A stretch of 64,000 nt of DNA from Mauremys mutica (lineage: Eukaryota; Chordata; Testudines; Geoemydidae): contig NC_059079.1 in the NCBI RefSeq assembly GCF_020497125.1, positions 16,015,553 through 16,079,552 on the forward strand. The letters run 5' to 3'. Position 1 is the first letter of the stretch. Every line of letters begins with the position of its first letter. The notes beneath the pieces are model-generated. The model made no database searches. It was not told the origin of the DNA and saw only the letters and a list, made by a program, of their open reading frames with translations. The translations under genes and the position numbers were made by a program. This document shows, piece by piece, positions 31,571 through 43,005 of this stretch.

Positions 31571-31989
31571 TAGTATCTATTGTGTGCCTAGGTTTTAAAA
31601 ATGGTTAAGATAAAAATATTCATTAAATAATCAATTAGCAATAATGGTGACCTTTTTGTAATGTTAACATTTAAGAAAAATATGTCTGCTGTATAACTTT
31701 ATCATATGAATATTCAAAAAACTGGAAATCCAGTATTTGCAGAGGCGTAAGATTAACATGGTAAATCAACTTGCACAATCCAGAGGACATACTAAAATTG
31801 GGGGGAAATAAGGAAAATAGTTTAATTTTTGGCTCCATAACAATAAAGTTCATTGTAAGTGCTGTCAAGACATTTATAAAAATTGTTGTGCAAATCATAA
31901 ATAGTACACATTTGTGTCTAAACTATGTAAACAACAAAAATTGATCTTCCATGCAATCCTGGCATGTCACTTAATCTGAATTTTAGCAA
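31571..31989. other. No gene; very AT-rich DNA
   Basis: The minus ORF at 31671-31898 is hydrophobic AT-rich translation without support. Confidence 0.4.
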
Positions 31990-32275
31990 ATTTTGTGAAG
32001 GGTGAAATGGAGATGAAACAACATCAAGATTTCCTGGAAGCACCTAAAATTGTGCTGATGAAACAATCTGCCAATCACATGAGCAAGCAATTTTCTTTTT
32101 ATTTCCAAGCATCAGCTCATCTCAATGCATTGATGTTGAGAGATTTGTCTCCTCATGTTATCAGATGTCCACTCCACGGTGAAAGAGGCTCTTATAACAA
32201 ACTACAGCATATTAATATGTATTTGAAGGGTAACCAACATGATTTATTAAGACTAAAAATGGATGTATCCTAAAA
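31990..32275. promoter_or_regulatory. Candidate conserved element or unsupported 92-codon ORF
   Basis: Repeat-free, complex DNA such as CAATCTGCCAATCACATGAG and CATCTCAATGCATTGATGTT. A plus ORF of 92 codons (31995-32273) covers it; its peptide is balanced but has no domain I know, and no splice sites frame it. Both readings are open, and the regulatory one seems a little more likely from texture. Confidence 0.2.
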
Positions 32276-33281
32276 GTATCCATATAGAGACCTCCAAACA
32301 TGCCTTACACTTGCATTGGAGGGGCCTCATGTCATGCCCACTGTGTATGTGAGTCTTCATGTTCATTCATTGCTTGGTCTTTACTGAAATTGCCACCAAA
32401 GGTGTAAGTGCTGTTCATGACGGTAGGGGTTTTGTTGTTGTTGTGAAACCTCTCTACTGGGCACTAGACTGCAAAAATCAAATTAATTTCACTTTGGCCA
32501 CTGAACTGTCATCAGATGGTCACTATGCACCTGACTGTATTTAACTGTTGATCTAATAGTTAGTGACTTATAGCCACGTAACACTTTGAGGGCTATTTGC
32601 TGGTTACTGAGATATTCATGATTTAAAATGATGTGCTTCAGTTGACTGATGAATATTTTCTTCCTGAAAGGTCCTTGAATACCAAGTGTACTTTTAAAAC
32701 AGGATACAGTGCAGGCTGTCCCATAATTTTGTTATAAACAAATTTATGTTCCTATTTCACATCTACGGCATAGTTCAAAGTACTGTCGTATGCAAGGAGT
32801 CTCAGTATATAAACTCCCCATTCAGTCCACAGAAGGGCTCTTTAGGTGTTTCCCTGATGATACTTATATGAATCCTTCTTCAGTTAAATTAAATTTTTGT
32901 GCCACTGACTTGCAATCCTTTGTATTCATGGTTCCCATGTATTTTCAAAGGTCCCATTCTTTCTCCCTCTTCTGTCACAAAAATGTTTGGTTATAAACAC
33001 TGAATAATAAAAAGGCTATTTTCCCCAGAAAAAGTAGCAATATTCTACAAATTATCTATTTAAAAGTGTGGAGTTGGGAAATCTGTTTGTTCAACACTTT
33101 TTTTAAAATTACAGTAATGTCCCATCTCATTCATGGTACTAGAATTTTTTTGGATCATAGGAGCATCATTAAATGAGCTCATTTTATTCATGGATTCTCA
33201 TTTACACTAAGTCCCTTTTACGCAGCTCTTGCTGTGTGAAGAGACCTTAAAGTAGGTGCATCTGGAATATATACCTGCTTT
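32276..33281. other. No gene; AT-rich DNA
   Basis: Short ORFs only. No repeat was recognised. Confidence 0.4.
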
Positions 33282-33322
33282 TAGGGCCCTTTACACTGTT
33301 AAGAGTGGTGAAAAGGGGCCTT
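33282..33322 (+). repeat. Short fold-back repeat
   Basis: AGGGCCCTTTACACTGTTAA and AGTGGTGAAAAGGGGCCT pair end to end with small mismatches. Confidence 0.6.
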
Positions 33323-33372
33323 GGTCTAAACGTTGCCCAGTGACGTAAATGGGGCTGGACTCATGAGTAAGG

Positions 33373-34154
33373 CAAGCAGTGATTGGCCTCATATATGTTG
33401 CTGTAGTTCCTAGCAATGAATGAACACATTCTCACTCATAGTAAAACTGCCCTTCTGTGAATCAAAACCCAGCCTTTTTAAAGGCTTGGATAAGGGGTCT
33501 TCAATACCGTCCTTCTCATTCAGGCTCTGGTTTCACCCTGTTCCTCCCTGCCTCCCATCCTCTCCAAGCCCTGTTTCGTGTTGAAGATCCTGATTTAAGG
33601 TCTAGTAATTGTGTCAGCCACTCTGCTGGGCCCCCTGTGAAGGTTCTTTCAAATCTCGTGTGGTCTGGCAAGCGCTGCCATTCTGGGGAATCTCTGACCA
33701 GTGAAATACCAGAGTATGGGAATATAAATGGATCAGGGCCCAGAAGATTTCCCACTGGATTGGCCAGACCTTAAAGAGGTTTCTCAAAAGTAGGGATGAG
33801 TTTGTAAGAGACTGTTCTAATCTCCTTTGGCTGCCAATGTTTCCAAAGGACTATTCTGGCAGCCTGGATTTGCCAGGGCACTGGGACCTTTCCCTTGGCC
33901 ATGCCCACCATCTGTCAGCCAGGAGGAGAAGTAATGGCTCTATGCCATGCAGGGATTCCCCTTTCCTGGGATCTGCTAGGTTAAGGCTGCTTAACTCTGA
34001 TGCAGAGTTAAGGCATAAAACAGCTGCAGTGCAGCTAAGAATCGGGGCCTTCGATGGCGAAATAACTTCCACTGTCATATCAGAAGATGACAGTAAGGCT
34101 GTTTTGTTGTAGTTTTTTTGGTTTCTTTTTTTATGAGAAGACTGTAAAGATTTC
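33373..34154. other. GC-richer unique patch with unsupported ORFs
   Basis: From about 33500 to 34080 the DNA is GC-richer, opening ORFs of 75-105 codons on both strands (longest 33457-33774 plus). Opposed pairs over the same bases argue against coding. Confidence 0.35.
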
Positions 34155-34205
34155 AGGCCTGATCCTCAGTTGGAGTAAATTAACGGCTGCTGGGGATCTG
34201 GCCCT
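34155..34205 (+). repeat. Fold-back dispersed repeat, short form
   Basis: AGGCCTGATCCTCAGTTGGA and CTGCTGGGGATCTGGCC are the two arms, with the core deleted. Confidence 0.65.
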
Positions 34206-34659
34206 ACCTTGGTAAAATTAAATAAAAATATCAGTCCTTTTATCTGTGTGCAAATTAAGTGAGTTAATGTGATATGAAAAAATGTTTGTTTACATTGTAA
34301 TCTTGCTCTAGGGTAGTAATCTACAAATTGATCTGAAAAGATCCTATGCTGCTTTGGGGAAAATTGAAAATTGTATTAAGCCACAGTTTCACTAGTTATT
34401 GACTACAGGGAGCTGAGCTCTGGATATCACTGAGACTATAGTAATTATTATGTGGAGTTATCTTTTAAAAGTGATATCACACAGGGACTTTAAAGATCAG
34501 ATTAAAACTAAGGTTTTCCAATTGACTTCAGTTTACTGTAGTTATGAAAGTGTAACATTTTGAAGTAGAGCAAATAATGAACAAGTGAAGGAAAAATAAT
34601 ATAACTCCAAAGAAAAAGTTAAAAAAGCAGCATCTTGTAGATTAGCACTTCAGCTGAGG
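34206..34659. other. No gene; AT-rich DNA
   Basis: Nothing recognised except an isolated core-like word, AATTGACTTCAGTTTACTG, near 34520. Confidence 0.4.
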
Positions 34660-34937
34660 CAAGGTCTACACAAGAAACCTGTGGAGGTAAAGCAGTTTGG
34701 TTAGGGGTGTGATTTTTTTTCTTTTTTTGCAACATTTCTGCACTGGCAAAAGCCTTTGTGCAGACTCAGTTATACTAGCTTGAAAGAACTTTTGCTGGTG
34801 TAGTTTATTTCACCCAGGGAACTGGTATAAACACTTGTTTGCTGGTATAAGCCTCATCTATGCAAAGAGGGTTTGCTGGTATAGCTGTACTGATATTGTT
34901 ATACTAGCAAGCTGTTTCCAGTGTACACCTGTCCTTC
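34660..34937 (+). mobile_element. Non-autonomous hAT-like MITE
   Basis: Left CAAGGTCTACACAAGAAACC; right CAGTGTACACCTGTCCTT. The interior has the words TTAGGGGTGTGATTTTTTTT, GCACTGGCAAAAGCC, TATACTAGC, GGGAACTGGTATAA and GGTTTGCTGGTATAGCTG, which recur in inverted order as in a turtle hAT MITE family I recall. No ORF. Confidence 0.75.
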
Positions 34938-35204
34938 TTAAATTAAGTCATTGCATGTAGAGATTGCACTGGCTCCAGATATCGATAGTACAACTCCTGT
35001 TGATATCAATGGGAGCAAAGTTTGGCCATTCCTATTGTACAGTGAAGTTTTTTGAAACCCCCAGAATCTTCATGTATGTCTTACCTAGCATGTAGTAGTG
35101 ACAGGTTGTGTAAAGATTTACTTTCCCTCGCAGCATTATTATTATTTACACCCAGAAAAGGGTTGTTGTCAAACACTTCAGGTCTACCACCCGTACCCTA
35201 AGTA

Positions 35205-35279
35205 GGCCAGATCCCAAACTGCATAAGTCAGTGTGGCTGCAAAGGAACTATGCTAATTTACACAACTCAGGATCTGGCC
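35205..35279 (+). repeat. Fold-back dispersed repeat with perfect end arms
   Basis: GGCCAGATCC at 35205-35214 and GGATCTGGCC at 35270-35279 are exact inverse complements. CATAAGTCAGTGTGGCTGCA and GCTAATTTACACAACTCA lie between. Confidence 0.8.
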
Positions 35280-35285
35280 CACTGA

Positions 35286-35350
35286 ATAGTACCTTATGCT
35301 GCAAGTAGTCCCATTAAAATGGAATAAAGCTGTTTCCAGAGTAAGGTATT
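35286..35350 (+). repeat. Fold-back dispersed repeat (GTACCTTA type)
   Basis: TAGTACCTTATGCTGCAAGT, AGTCCCATTAAAATGGAAT and CAGAGTAAGGTATT: arms and centre pair with mismatches. It abuts the previous copy. Confidence 0.65.
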
Positions 35351-36429
35351 AACTCAGTGGGTAGCTGAATGTGGCCTATAAAAATATAGTAGTAAAATAC
35401 TGGGGAGGAAGTAACCCATAATTGTAAAAAAAAAAAAATGAAAGCATACATACTACAAATGTTTTTTTTAATGTACTGATAAAGCAGATGTGTATATTCA
35501 AGCCTTTTGTTATTTTATTTTTCACTTGAAGTAAAATTTGTTAAACGTTCACGGTTTTGGAAAGCATATGTAAAGGTCTTGAGTTTTCTGTTCTTTTCAC
35601 AGATCTGATTATTTAAGTAGCATAATCCTATCATTGGAAGTAGAGTAGAACAAAAGTATCTATCTTATTAAATCTTATCAGGCTATTCAGGAATTTATAC
35701 TGTGTTCATCACCTTGGTATGTAGAGGAGATATTTGTAGAAGGAAAATGGGGGACCTGAGATTAAATGACTCTTAGATGATGAAAGGTAAGGGTTAAAAT
35801 CTTTATGATTACAGTACTCACATTTCTTCTCTGTCATCAGCTCTCTGATATTTTGGCGTTTCAGAAAGAAAGAAAGATTACACTACATGGCCCCTAGATA
35901 TTTGGTATTGTGTAGTAAATGTGGTGTGGGCTCTTTTATTTATTACCTAAAGATATTACTAACTGCAAAACTGGCTTAGTCTTAGAGCTTATAATAACAA
36001 CTTCAGTAATAAACAATAATAATAATAATTAATAATAACATAATGCTTTCCAATGCCTGAAAAAGATCTAGCAAATATTTTTGGTTAACACTAGGCAATA
36101 GATGTCTGGCATCGTCGGATCACAGGAACTGGCATTTTCATTAAAGTACCTGTACTTGCGAATCGAGGAATTTTTCAGTTTCTTAACTCTGTGAAAACCC
36201 TTTTCACACAATATTTTTAAACTGTTATAATATGTATTGATGAAAGAAGTGAGAGTATTTGTGTCTTTTCAATTTTTTTGTGACAGAACCTAAATATCTT
36301 ACAAGGAAATGTGAAAATGTTCATAGCACATAGCACTTAAAAGAATTCATAGCACAGCTACCATCCATGGAAAATTTAAACGGAGAAAGTTTCCATGCAA
36401 TCACTGCTTGTGCAGTATTATCAATGTTA
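35351..36429. other. No gene; AT-rich DNA
   Basis: Contains an A12 run near 35427-35438 and an (AAT)n run at 36008-36045. The rest is unique. Confidence 0.4.
36008..36045 (+). repeat. (AAT)n simple repeat
   Basis: AATAAACAATAATAATAATA and a few more imperfect units. Confidence 0.75.
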
Positions 36430-36508
36430 GCTCAGAGCTCAGTTCTCTTGCCATTGAAGTCAATGTCACAATTCCTGTAGACAGCAGTGGGAGCAGGAGC
36501 TGACCCTT
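36430..36508 (+). repeat. Fold-back dispersed repeat
   Basis: GCTCAGTTCTCTTGCCATTG, AAGTCAATGTCACAATTCC and CAGTGGGAGCAGGAGCTGAC keep arms and core. Confidence 0.6.
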
Positions 36509-36778
36509 GCTTTGTCCCAGGATGATCTTCTACTACAAGAAAGGTTAAAATTAGACCCATTTCTTGTCTAACATAATTAAATATATGCATTAATAATAAA
36601 TCAACAGAATTTCATCCAGTATAGTCAAGCCCCTCCATTCTCATAGCAAGCTAGCAGAAAGTTCTTGCTATTGATATTTCTAATCTCCTACCAGTTCGTG
36701 ATACTACTACAAAAAACAAGCAAACAAAACCCAACCTAACAGTGATAAACACTTCAATGGGTTTTTGAAAGTCCAAAC

Positions 36779-36872
36779 CGAGGGCTAGCTTTTGCTCTTA
36801 CATAAGTGTGCAGAACAGCTTTTGAAGCCAGTGAGAGTTGTAGGCCTGTATTTGAAGGCAGAATTTGGCCCA
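36779..36872 (+). repeat. Fold-back dispersed repeat, diverged
   Basis: GAGGGCTAGCTTTTGCTCTT, GAAGCCAGTGAGAGTTGTAG and AAGGCAGAATTTGGCCC. Confidence 0.5.
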
Positions 36873-36931
36873 TAATTTTTTGTTTATATAAAATCTAAAT
36901 GTTTACAAATCTAAATGTTGTTAAAGAGGTT

Positions 36932-37020
36932 GGGGCAGGTGCTCAGCTGATGTAACTTGATGCAGCTCCATGTAAGCGAATAGAGTTACACTGATTTACG
37001 CCCTCTGAGAACCTGGCCTC
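36932..37020 (+). repeat. Fold-back dispersed repeat (GGTGTAAAT type)
   Basis: GGGGCAGGTGCTCAGCTGAT, GATGCAGCTCCATGTAAGCG and CACTGATTTACGCCCTCTGA followed by GAACCTGGCC. Confidence 0.6.
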
Positions 37021-37209
37021 TTGTCATGTTTCCCACTGAAATCCCAGAGAAGTTCCTCATGACTGCCTTCCTGCAAAACAGGTTCATTAACGTCTTGGTT
37101 CTCAACTCCTCAGTGAATCACCCTAGGCAGCAAAGTGGATTGGAGTAGGTTAGCTTTGTGCATGAGATGCTGCAAAGCTTCTCAGCCCAGTTTCCTGTGA
37201 TGACACATA

Positions 37210-37398
37210 CACCTCTACCCCGATATAACGCGACCCGATATAACTCGAATTCTGATATAACACGGTAAAGCAGCGCCCCCGGGGGGGCGGGGCTGTGCGC
37301 TCTGGCGGATCAAAGCAAGTTCGATATAACACAGTTTCACCTAAAAGGCGGTAAGATTTTTTGGTTCCCGAGGAGAGCGTTATATCGGGGTAGAGGTG
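37210..37398. mobile_element. Tigger/pogo-like MITE with TA duplication
   Basis: Perfect 22-bp terminal inverted repeats lie at 37210-37231 and 37377-37398, beginning CACCTCTACCCCGATATAAC. TA stands outside both ends (37208-37209, 37399-37400), the target duplication of Tc1/mariner-superfamily elements. The word GATATAAC recurs about five times within the first 130 bp. A GC-rich patch (GCGCCCCCGGGGGGGCGGGG) sits in the interior. The 92-codon minus ORF here (37150-37428) is a translation of the MITE. The exact termini suggest a young copy. Confidence 0.9.
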
Positions 37399-38087
37399 TA
37401 TCTCCTTTCGTTTTCCTGGGTAGATCATTCTGATTCAGAGAAGTAAATAGAAAAATGGGAATAACCCAGTTCCACAGGTCCTTAATGAATGATGTATATT
37501 TAATTCAATCTTTATTATTCTACCTGTGCCAGTGAATATTCTCCTTGCTGCTGGGTAAGCCCAGATGTACACCATCTGCTTGTCTTATGATCTTTGACAT
37601 GATGGAGAGGCCACCAAAAATACCTAGTGATTTCATACCTTGTAACTGACTGGTATAAGAGGAGAATATGTTAATAATCAAGCAAACACCTTAAACTTTT
37701 GTTGGACACATTTTCAAAGTAAACTCCACCCAGTCTCTAAAATTGTGCAGGCATCTAAGCTTTTGCATGTACATTTGTCTTTAGCCAAATTTTTGCATAC
37801 ATCAAATTTTAAATGCAAAATATTGTAGAATCTGTTTTGGGTGGTGCTTTTGAAAATCTGACCTTGTAATTCTACCTCCAGATGCTTTGTAAGAGCTCTA
37901 CTTCTGTGCCTAGTCTGCTGTTGTAGCTGCCTACATCTTTAATTCCTGTGAACCATAGTCATGGGATCTTATGGCCAAATAAGTTATTATTTTTCTAACT
38001 TTCCCATTTTGGTACCTGAAGAAAACACAGACCATTTAGGAATAGGTAGAAATATCAGCCTATATACCTTATTGGGCAATTCATAAA
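37399..38087. other. No gene recognised
   Basis: AT-rich. GGTGCTTTTGAAAATCTGAC near 37844 is a fold-back arm remnant. Confidence 0.4.
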
Positions 38088-38178
38088 GAGCCTGATCCTG
38101 CATGGTGCTGAGTGCCTCCTGCCAAGTGCTGAAGTCAATAGGAACTGAAGTCACTCAGCACCTTACAGGATCAAGCTA
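38088..38178 (+). repeat. Fold-back dispersed repeat (GGTGCTGAG type), both arms
   Basis: GAGCCTGATCCTGCATGGTG then CTGAGTG on the left; CACTCAGCACCTTACAGGAT then CAAGC on the right. The core is TGAAGTCAATAGGAACTGAA. Confidence 0.85.
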
Positions 38179-38230
38179 CAAACTGGAGCATTGACCTCCA
38201 CTGGGCTTAATACTGTGTACATAGTCTAAC

Positions 38231-38316
38231 CCGGATCCACAGGTGTTGTAAAATGATGTCGTTCACTGAAGTGAATGGAGCTAAGCTGACGGTTACATCT
38301 GCTGGGGCTCTGGTCC
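38231..38316 (+). repeat. Fold-back dispersed repeat (GGTGTAAAT type)
   Basis: CCGGATCCACAGGTGTTGTA, TTCACTGAAGTGAATGGAGC and TTACATCTGCTGGGGCTCTG. The core CACTGAAGTGAATGG is near palindromic. Confidence 0.65.
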
Positions 38317-38619
38317 TCTGCGTCCAGTCAGGGGTGTGTGCTTATTGTCCACATTTTTCTAAATGTGGGTGAGCAGGTAATTTAGATTTTTGTCTATTTT
38401 TAAATTTACAACATTTGAATAAATGTTCAGTGCTACCCTCTTCCATAGCTTATATATGTGTTTTATCATCATGGCAAAAAAAAGTATGAAAAGGTCAGTT
38501 CAAGTGTAGGAAAGACAGGAGATCTATACAAATTAGATGTTTCTAAGGGTGAACTAATTGGTAGCATGGTTAATATGTTGTTCGTAAAACACGATATAGC
38601 GAAATGACCATATCCATTT
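38317..38619. other. No gene; AT-rich DNA
   Basis: Nothing recognised. Confidence 0.4.
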
Positions 38620-38859
38620 TTAAAAGCCTGTAGATTCTTCCTTTGCCAGAAGGATTAGCTCCACCTTCTTACTCATTGGCTTTAGCGTAGGGTGTTTCTT
38701 TATGGGAGAGAGTAATTTGGGCACAGTGCCGACAGGGTCCAGACTTGTATCCCTCACTGTATCACTACTACAGCTGGAAAAATCTGGACCTGAAAATGTT
38801 GCCACATACATGGCAACAGCCAGAATAACAATATAGGCAACATATACCTTACAAAACAT
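38620..38859 (-). CDS. Candidate small single-pass membrane ORF or 3' exon
   Basis: The 79-codon minus ORF starts at an ATG placed immediately after TTATTTTTTTGACAG, a good splice acceptor. Residues 5-22 (VYVAYIVILAVAMYVATF) form one hydrophobic segment long enough to span a membrane. A Ser/Asp-rich linker and a Lys/Pro-rich tail (LSPIKKHPTLKPMSKKVELI) follow. The order looks like a short type II or III membrane peptide, or the last exon of a longer protein. The bases before the ATG are a poor Kozak context and an in-frame TGA lies just upstream. No family was recognised, and it could be chance or part of an unknown repeat. Confidence 0.25.
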   Translation of the reverse strand: MFCKVYVAYIVILAVAMYVATFSGPDFSSCSSDTVRDTSLDPVGTVPKLLSPIKKHPTLKPMSKKVELILLAKEESTGF

Positions 38860-39018
38860 CTGTCAAAAAAATAATCTGAGTCAAGGTCTACCCAAGTATT
38901 TTCAATGTTTTATTTATTAAACCCAAACCTTATAAATTGATTGTCTTATTTTTCTTAATAGAATTACTGACCAAGCTTAGCAGAGAGAATAAAAAAAGCC
39001 CTAACCTTCCACAAAGAA
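38860..39018. other. Acceptor flank, no repeat recognised
   Basis: Holds the pyrimidine tract on the minus strand that precedes the ORF at 38620-38859, and A-rich plus-strand DNA. Confidence 0.35.
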
Positions 39019-39045
39019 CCCCTGAGAGGTGGTCTACACTTAATG
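39019..39045 (+). repeat. hAT-like terminal fragment
   Basis: GAGGTGGTCTACACTTAATG resembles a hAT-like left end. No matching right end was found nearby. Confidence 0.35.
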
Positions 39046-40703
39046 GTCAGAAATCTCAGTACATTTTACATAGGCTACAGTGATATAGTCCCTTTAATTT
39101 TGTAGGAAAACGAGCATTTTTTTGTTCCCCTGATCTGTTTGTCCATATGCTGGTATGCAACCATGAAAAATCCTCCATCTTGCTTGCAACACACATCTCA
39201 ACTAGTCTGTAATTACGTTCATCTTTTCCTTCAATCATCTCTTGTCCTGGTTCAGCACATTTTGGTTTTTGCACAGAACTTTTGTGTCGAAATCAAAATC
39301 TTGAACCAAAACCAGCACATCTGTGGGTTCTTAAATGTGTTGTTCTGATGCCAGCTTGAGTGTCAAGAATTAGAGAACTATCAGGAAACAGTCATGATTG
39401 AATTCAAATTTTCCAGTGTATTTATGGTCTGTTTGGTCCACCTACTGAGACACATTTAATTACAGGGCTTCTTTGCACCACTCCAGGTAAGGTTCTTAAC
39501 AAAGCACAATGAAGGTAGGAAATCCCAACAATACTTTATAGGAGTTAGAAAATGACAGAACTGTTTCAAGTTTCCAACTATGAGAGTCTAATCAAAATAA
39601 CAGAGTTTCAGAAGCACTTGTCCTCTCATTTGCCATGAATGCTATGTGTGCTAGCGCAAGGTGCTTTAAAACAATTTGACTCCTTGTGCACTCTCACTTT
39701 TATAACCAGGTTCTTGGATATTCTGGTGAATACAGAAGCCAAAGTAGATAGAAATAAAAAGTCATTGTCCAAAAAAGATTAATTGTTAACCTTCCTAGCC
39801 CAAGTTTACTATAATGTATAGGCTGTCAGTATAGGTGAATGCTTGGAATACTTAGGCCACATACATATCCTGCGTCACACCTTTTTGTGTACACTAACGG
39901 AGAGTTTACAAATACTGCATTGAATTAGACTGTTTTATGCAAAATTATGCAATCCTCCCTGGGAACAATGTTCTTATACATTTGACCAAAGTTGCGACAC
40001 TAATCAGGACTTGTGTACCTTTGACTACTCACATTTTAATATTTTTAAATATATGTATTTTACAGCAAAGCCTTTTGCAGTTGATATGCTTATATAATAT
40101 GAATAACTGTATATTTTCCTACCTGTACATATTAAGTGGTTACTAGCTATTTTATTATAATACATTTAAACTCAATAGCAGTGGAGACTTTACTAGATGC
40201 TTAACTAATTTATTGTGGCAATGTGGTATTTAGACCACTGATTGTCTGCCAGTACAGTTAAAAGAAATTAGAGACACCATCATTGCTAAATCACTTTACC
40301 ATTCAAAGAAGAACTGTAAACATATGCATTCATTTAATTATAATAGTGCCAATTATAAGAGAAATTGTAATGCTGAGAGCAGTGGCTTTTATGTAATCAT
40401 AATAATGGCATGTATTTATCTTGGTTTGGCAAGTTAGGCCTTTCTTTAATAGTTGGCTTTGCCTAAATAGAATGTGGTTTGCTGAAACCAACAATAACCC
40501 CCACACCCTTCCATTTGTTATTACGCAAATACTGAACAATAATCATGTGGTATAAATGATTAATGTATGCATGGATTAGCAAGTATCTTTGAGGTTTAAA
40601 AAGTGTATTTACTTACATTCTTCTGTTCGACTAAGCATATGGAACAATTAAATGTTTGGGTAGAAATTTCTTTTTCTTTCAGTAAAACTGAGAAATAAGC
40701 TCA
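39046..40703. other. No gene; AT-rich unique DNA
   Basis: Opposed ORFs at 39056-39348 cover each other and are not credible. No repeat was recognised. The stretch 40150-40600 is complex and repeat-free. Confidence 0.4.
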
Positions 40704-40769
40704 GGGCCTGATTCTGTTTTCATTGAAGTCAATGGGAAATTTACCATCAACTTCCATAGAAGCAGGCCC
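40704..40769 (+). repeat. Fold-back dispersed repeat, clean core
   Basis: GGGCCTGATTCTG at the left, CATTGAAGTCAATGGGAAA as core, CTTCCATAGAAGCAGGCCC at the right. Confidence 0.85.
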
Positions 40770-42247
40770 ATTGTTTTTAAAACATTTTTTCTGTGATTGT
40801 TTCACCTATTAAAACATTTCATATCCTGATTTCAAAATATTCTCCATATAAATACCATAAACTCATATTAGGTGTTTTGCGCTAAATGCTACAGACACTA
40901 AGTACAGGTCTCATTTGTAAGTGTAAAAAGAACATTCTAATTGTACTTATGAAGCTAAAATAATCTAATTAAAATATTTATTGAAATGCCTTTATTTAGT
41001 ATAACCATTTATATTTGTCAAAATGTGTATGGGATTTATAACCTTTCAAAAGATAAGTGGGAAAAAAAGTTAGGCATATGTGTTTTTTTCAGTGAATAAC
41101 AGTTATTGGCACTTGAGATTTCTGTAGATCCCTCTTGGCCCTGATTATATATAAAGCAAATGAAATCCTTCCTTTCTGAGACTCATTTAAAAGCATCAAA
41201 TATCACGGCGCTGGTTTACAACAAGGTTACATGGAGCAAAATAATGATATTTTATGGTATATTGATGCAAACAGCAACAAAATATTGACATGGGACCCAG
41301 TAAATGTTACCAGTTTATAAAGGACTTGAAAGAGTTAAAAAATGCATTACTTGAAACTTGATATAAAAATTGTGGCCAAAGTAAGCAATGTGCTGGAGCA
41401 CTTGATTATTCTTTTATCAATAAATAAGAGTGGCATACAGTTAATTTCAGCACTGTAATTGAGCAGTGCATTCTGGGAAGCTGAAAAGCACTGTAAGATG
41501 AGGAAATGTTTTACAGACTAATCATGAGAAGAAAGGAGTCTTTCATAGCCCGTATGATGCTGTTGTCAGAGCTAAAGGCAGATAATGATTCAGTAATAAT
41601 GGCACATTGTGGATATTTAAGCTGAAAAGATTGGGACAAAATGAGCAGACATTGTTGATTTGCTAACCTGAACAGTTTGTCTTTGGGCTCCAAAAAACCA
41701 TCTATACTAAACATTTTATACTAAAAAGTTTTAAAATTCACACAAAAAAAAGATATTTCTGGGACACTTGTATCAAAAATCAGTTCCGTTTTGTTTGTTC
41801 CAGTTACTTTTTTTCAGCTGTAATTGATCGTCTTGATTTTTTTTTATTACTCTATGAGCTGACAAAGTATAATGTGCTTCATACTGCGTAAATCTTCTTC
41901 CATTTAGGTGCCAGAAGAAATCATCTCAAAAGAAAATCAGTTTTAGTAATGACCTAAAATATTAAATATAAAATTGAGAGTGTCATATTGCAAATAAGTG
42001 GGCTAATTTGCATTTTTCTCCAGGGCATCGATAGTGCTATAAAGAGTCATGCAGTTGAATTTATGTACATTGTCTTTTTTCCTCATTAGTACATTTTGGA
42101 TCTGTTAGTTGTCTTTCTTTAAACATCTGTTAAATGCAGCTTTATAAAGCCATACTTTCCCATATGTTTGGGAATGTTACCAAAAGCCTGGAGCCTTGGC
42201 CTCCTGAACACTGCTTCATTTCAGAGGAAAAGGTAGATGAGCTCCGA
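40770..42247. other. No gene; AT-rich unique DNA
   Basis: An acceptor-like tract at about 41895-41907 is followed by an open run of only 12 codons without a donor. The rest is unique and AT-rich; 41440-41680 is complex and may be conserved. Confidence 0.4.
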
Positions 42248-42318
42248 GGGCCAGATTCTGCTTTTAACAGTCAATGGTCAAACTTCCATTGATTTCAGTA
42301 CGTGCTGGAGCAGCCCCT
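42248..42318 (+). repeat. Fold-back dispersed repeat
   Basis: AGGGCCAGATTCTGCTTTTA, CAATGGTCAAACTTCCATTG and ATTTCAGTACGTGCTGGAGC. Confidence 0.6.
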
Positions 42319-42475
42319 TAAAACATTTAAGGCCCAACCCTGGTAGGAATTGAGAACTTGCAACTTCCACTGCCTTTAGGTAATGGTTTTAAAACAAATG
42401 TGTTTAAAGGCTTTTTTAATTTGTTTTTTAGGAAAAAGCCCAATTTTAGCAAACAACGCTGTGATGTGAGAACGT

Positions 42476-42570
42476 TTGGCCAAATCCTGTTCTCCTTAAT
42501 TACTCCCATGAGAAATACCAGTGAATCCAATATGACAGCTTGTGTGAGTAAGAGATGGAGGAACTGGCCC
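42476..42570 (+). repeat. Fold-back dispersed repeat
   Basis: TTGGCCAAATCCTGTTCTCC, TTACTCCCATGAGAAAT and GTGTGAGTAAGAGATGGAGG then AACTGGCCC. Confidence 0.55.
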
Positions 42571-43005
42571 TTTATTTTGTGAATATAAAGTGTATACACA
42601 CACAACCATGCATTAATTTATTATCATCTCTGTGATGACGTAAATAATTCCAGGCCTGGTATTTCCTTTGTAAATACACTTTTCATGTGCACTTTTACAC
42701 AAAGGATAAAATGAAACATACTTCTAATGGCTATACAAATGTGTGGTTTTTTTCCTTGAGAAAAATATTTATAATAAATAACTTCAAAATTAAAATCAAA
42801 ATATATCTTTAAAAAAGTTTTAGTTCTAAGCATTCTGTAAAAAATTGTGTTGTGTGTTTACAGTAACAATCATTTGGATCCATATGTTTTAAATCTGTGT
42901 ATTTACAGAACTAGATTTTGTTTATTTTAAAACATTTTAAAATTATCTTTTTTATTATTTTTTTTTTACAAAGTTCTATATATAGTAAAAGATTTTAAAA
43001 ACACA
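42571..43005. other. No gene; very AT-rich DNA
   Basis: T-rich and A-rich runs (for example 42945-42968). Nothing recognised. Confidence 0.4.

Noticed and set aside
33457..33774. 105-codon plus ORF in a GC-richer patch
   Set aside because: A 79-codon ORF covers the same bases on the other strand; no splice sites or family.
37150..37428. 92-codon minus ORF
   Set aside because: It reads through the Tigger-like MITE, including both inverted ends.
38882..39036. CAAGGTCTACCC at 38883 and GGTGGTCTACAC at 39021 as a hAT pair
   Set aside because: Both words face the same way, so they are not inverted ends of one element.
41885..41950. Acceptor-like tract followed by an open run (VPEEIISKENQF)
   Set aside because: A stop follows after 12 codons and there is no donor.
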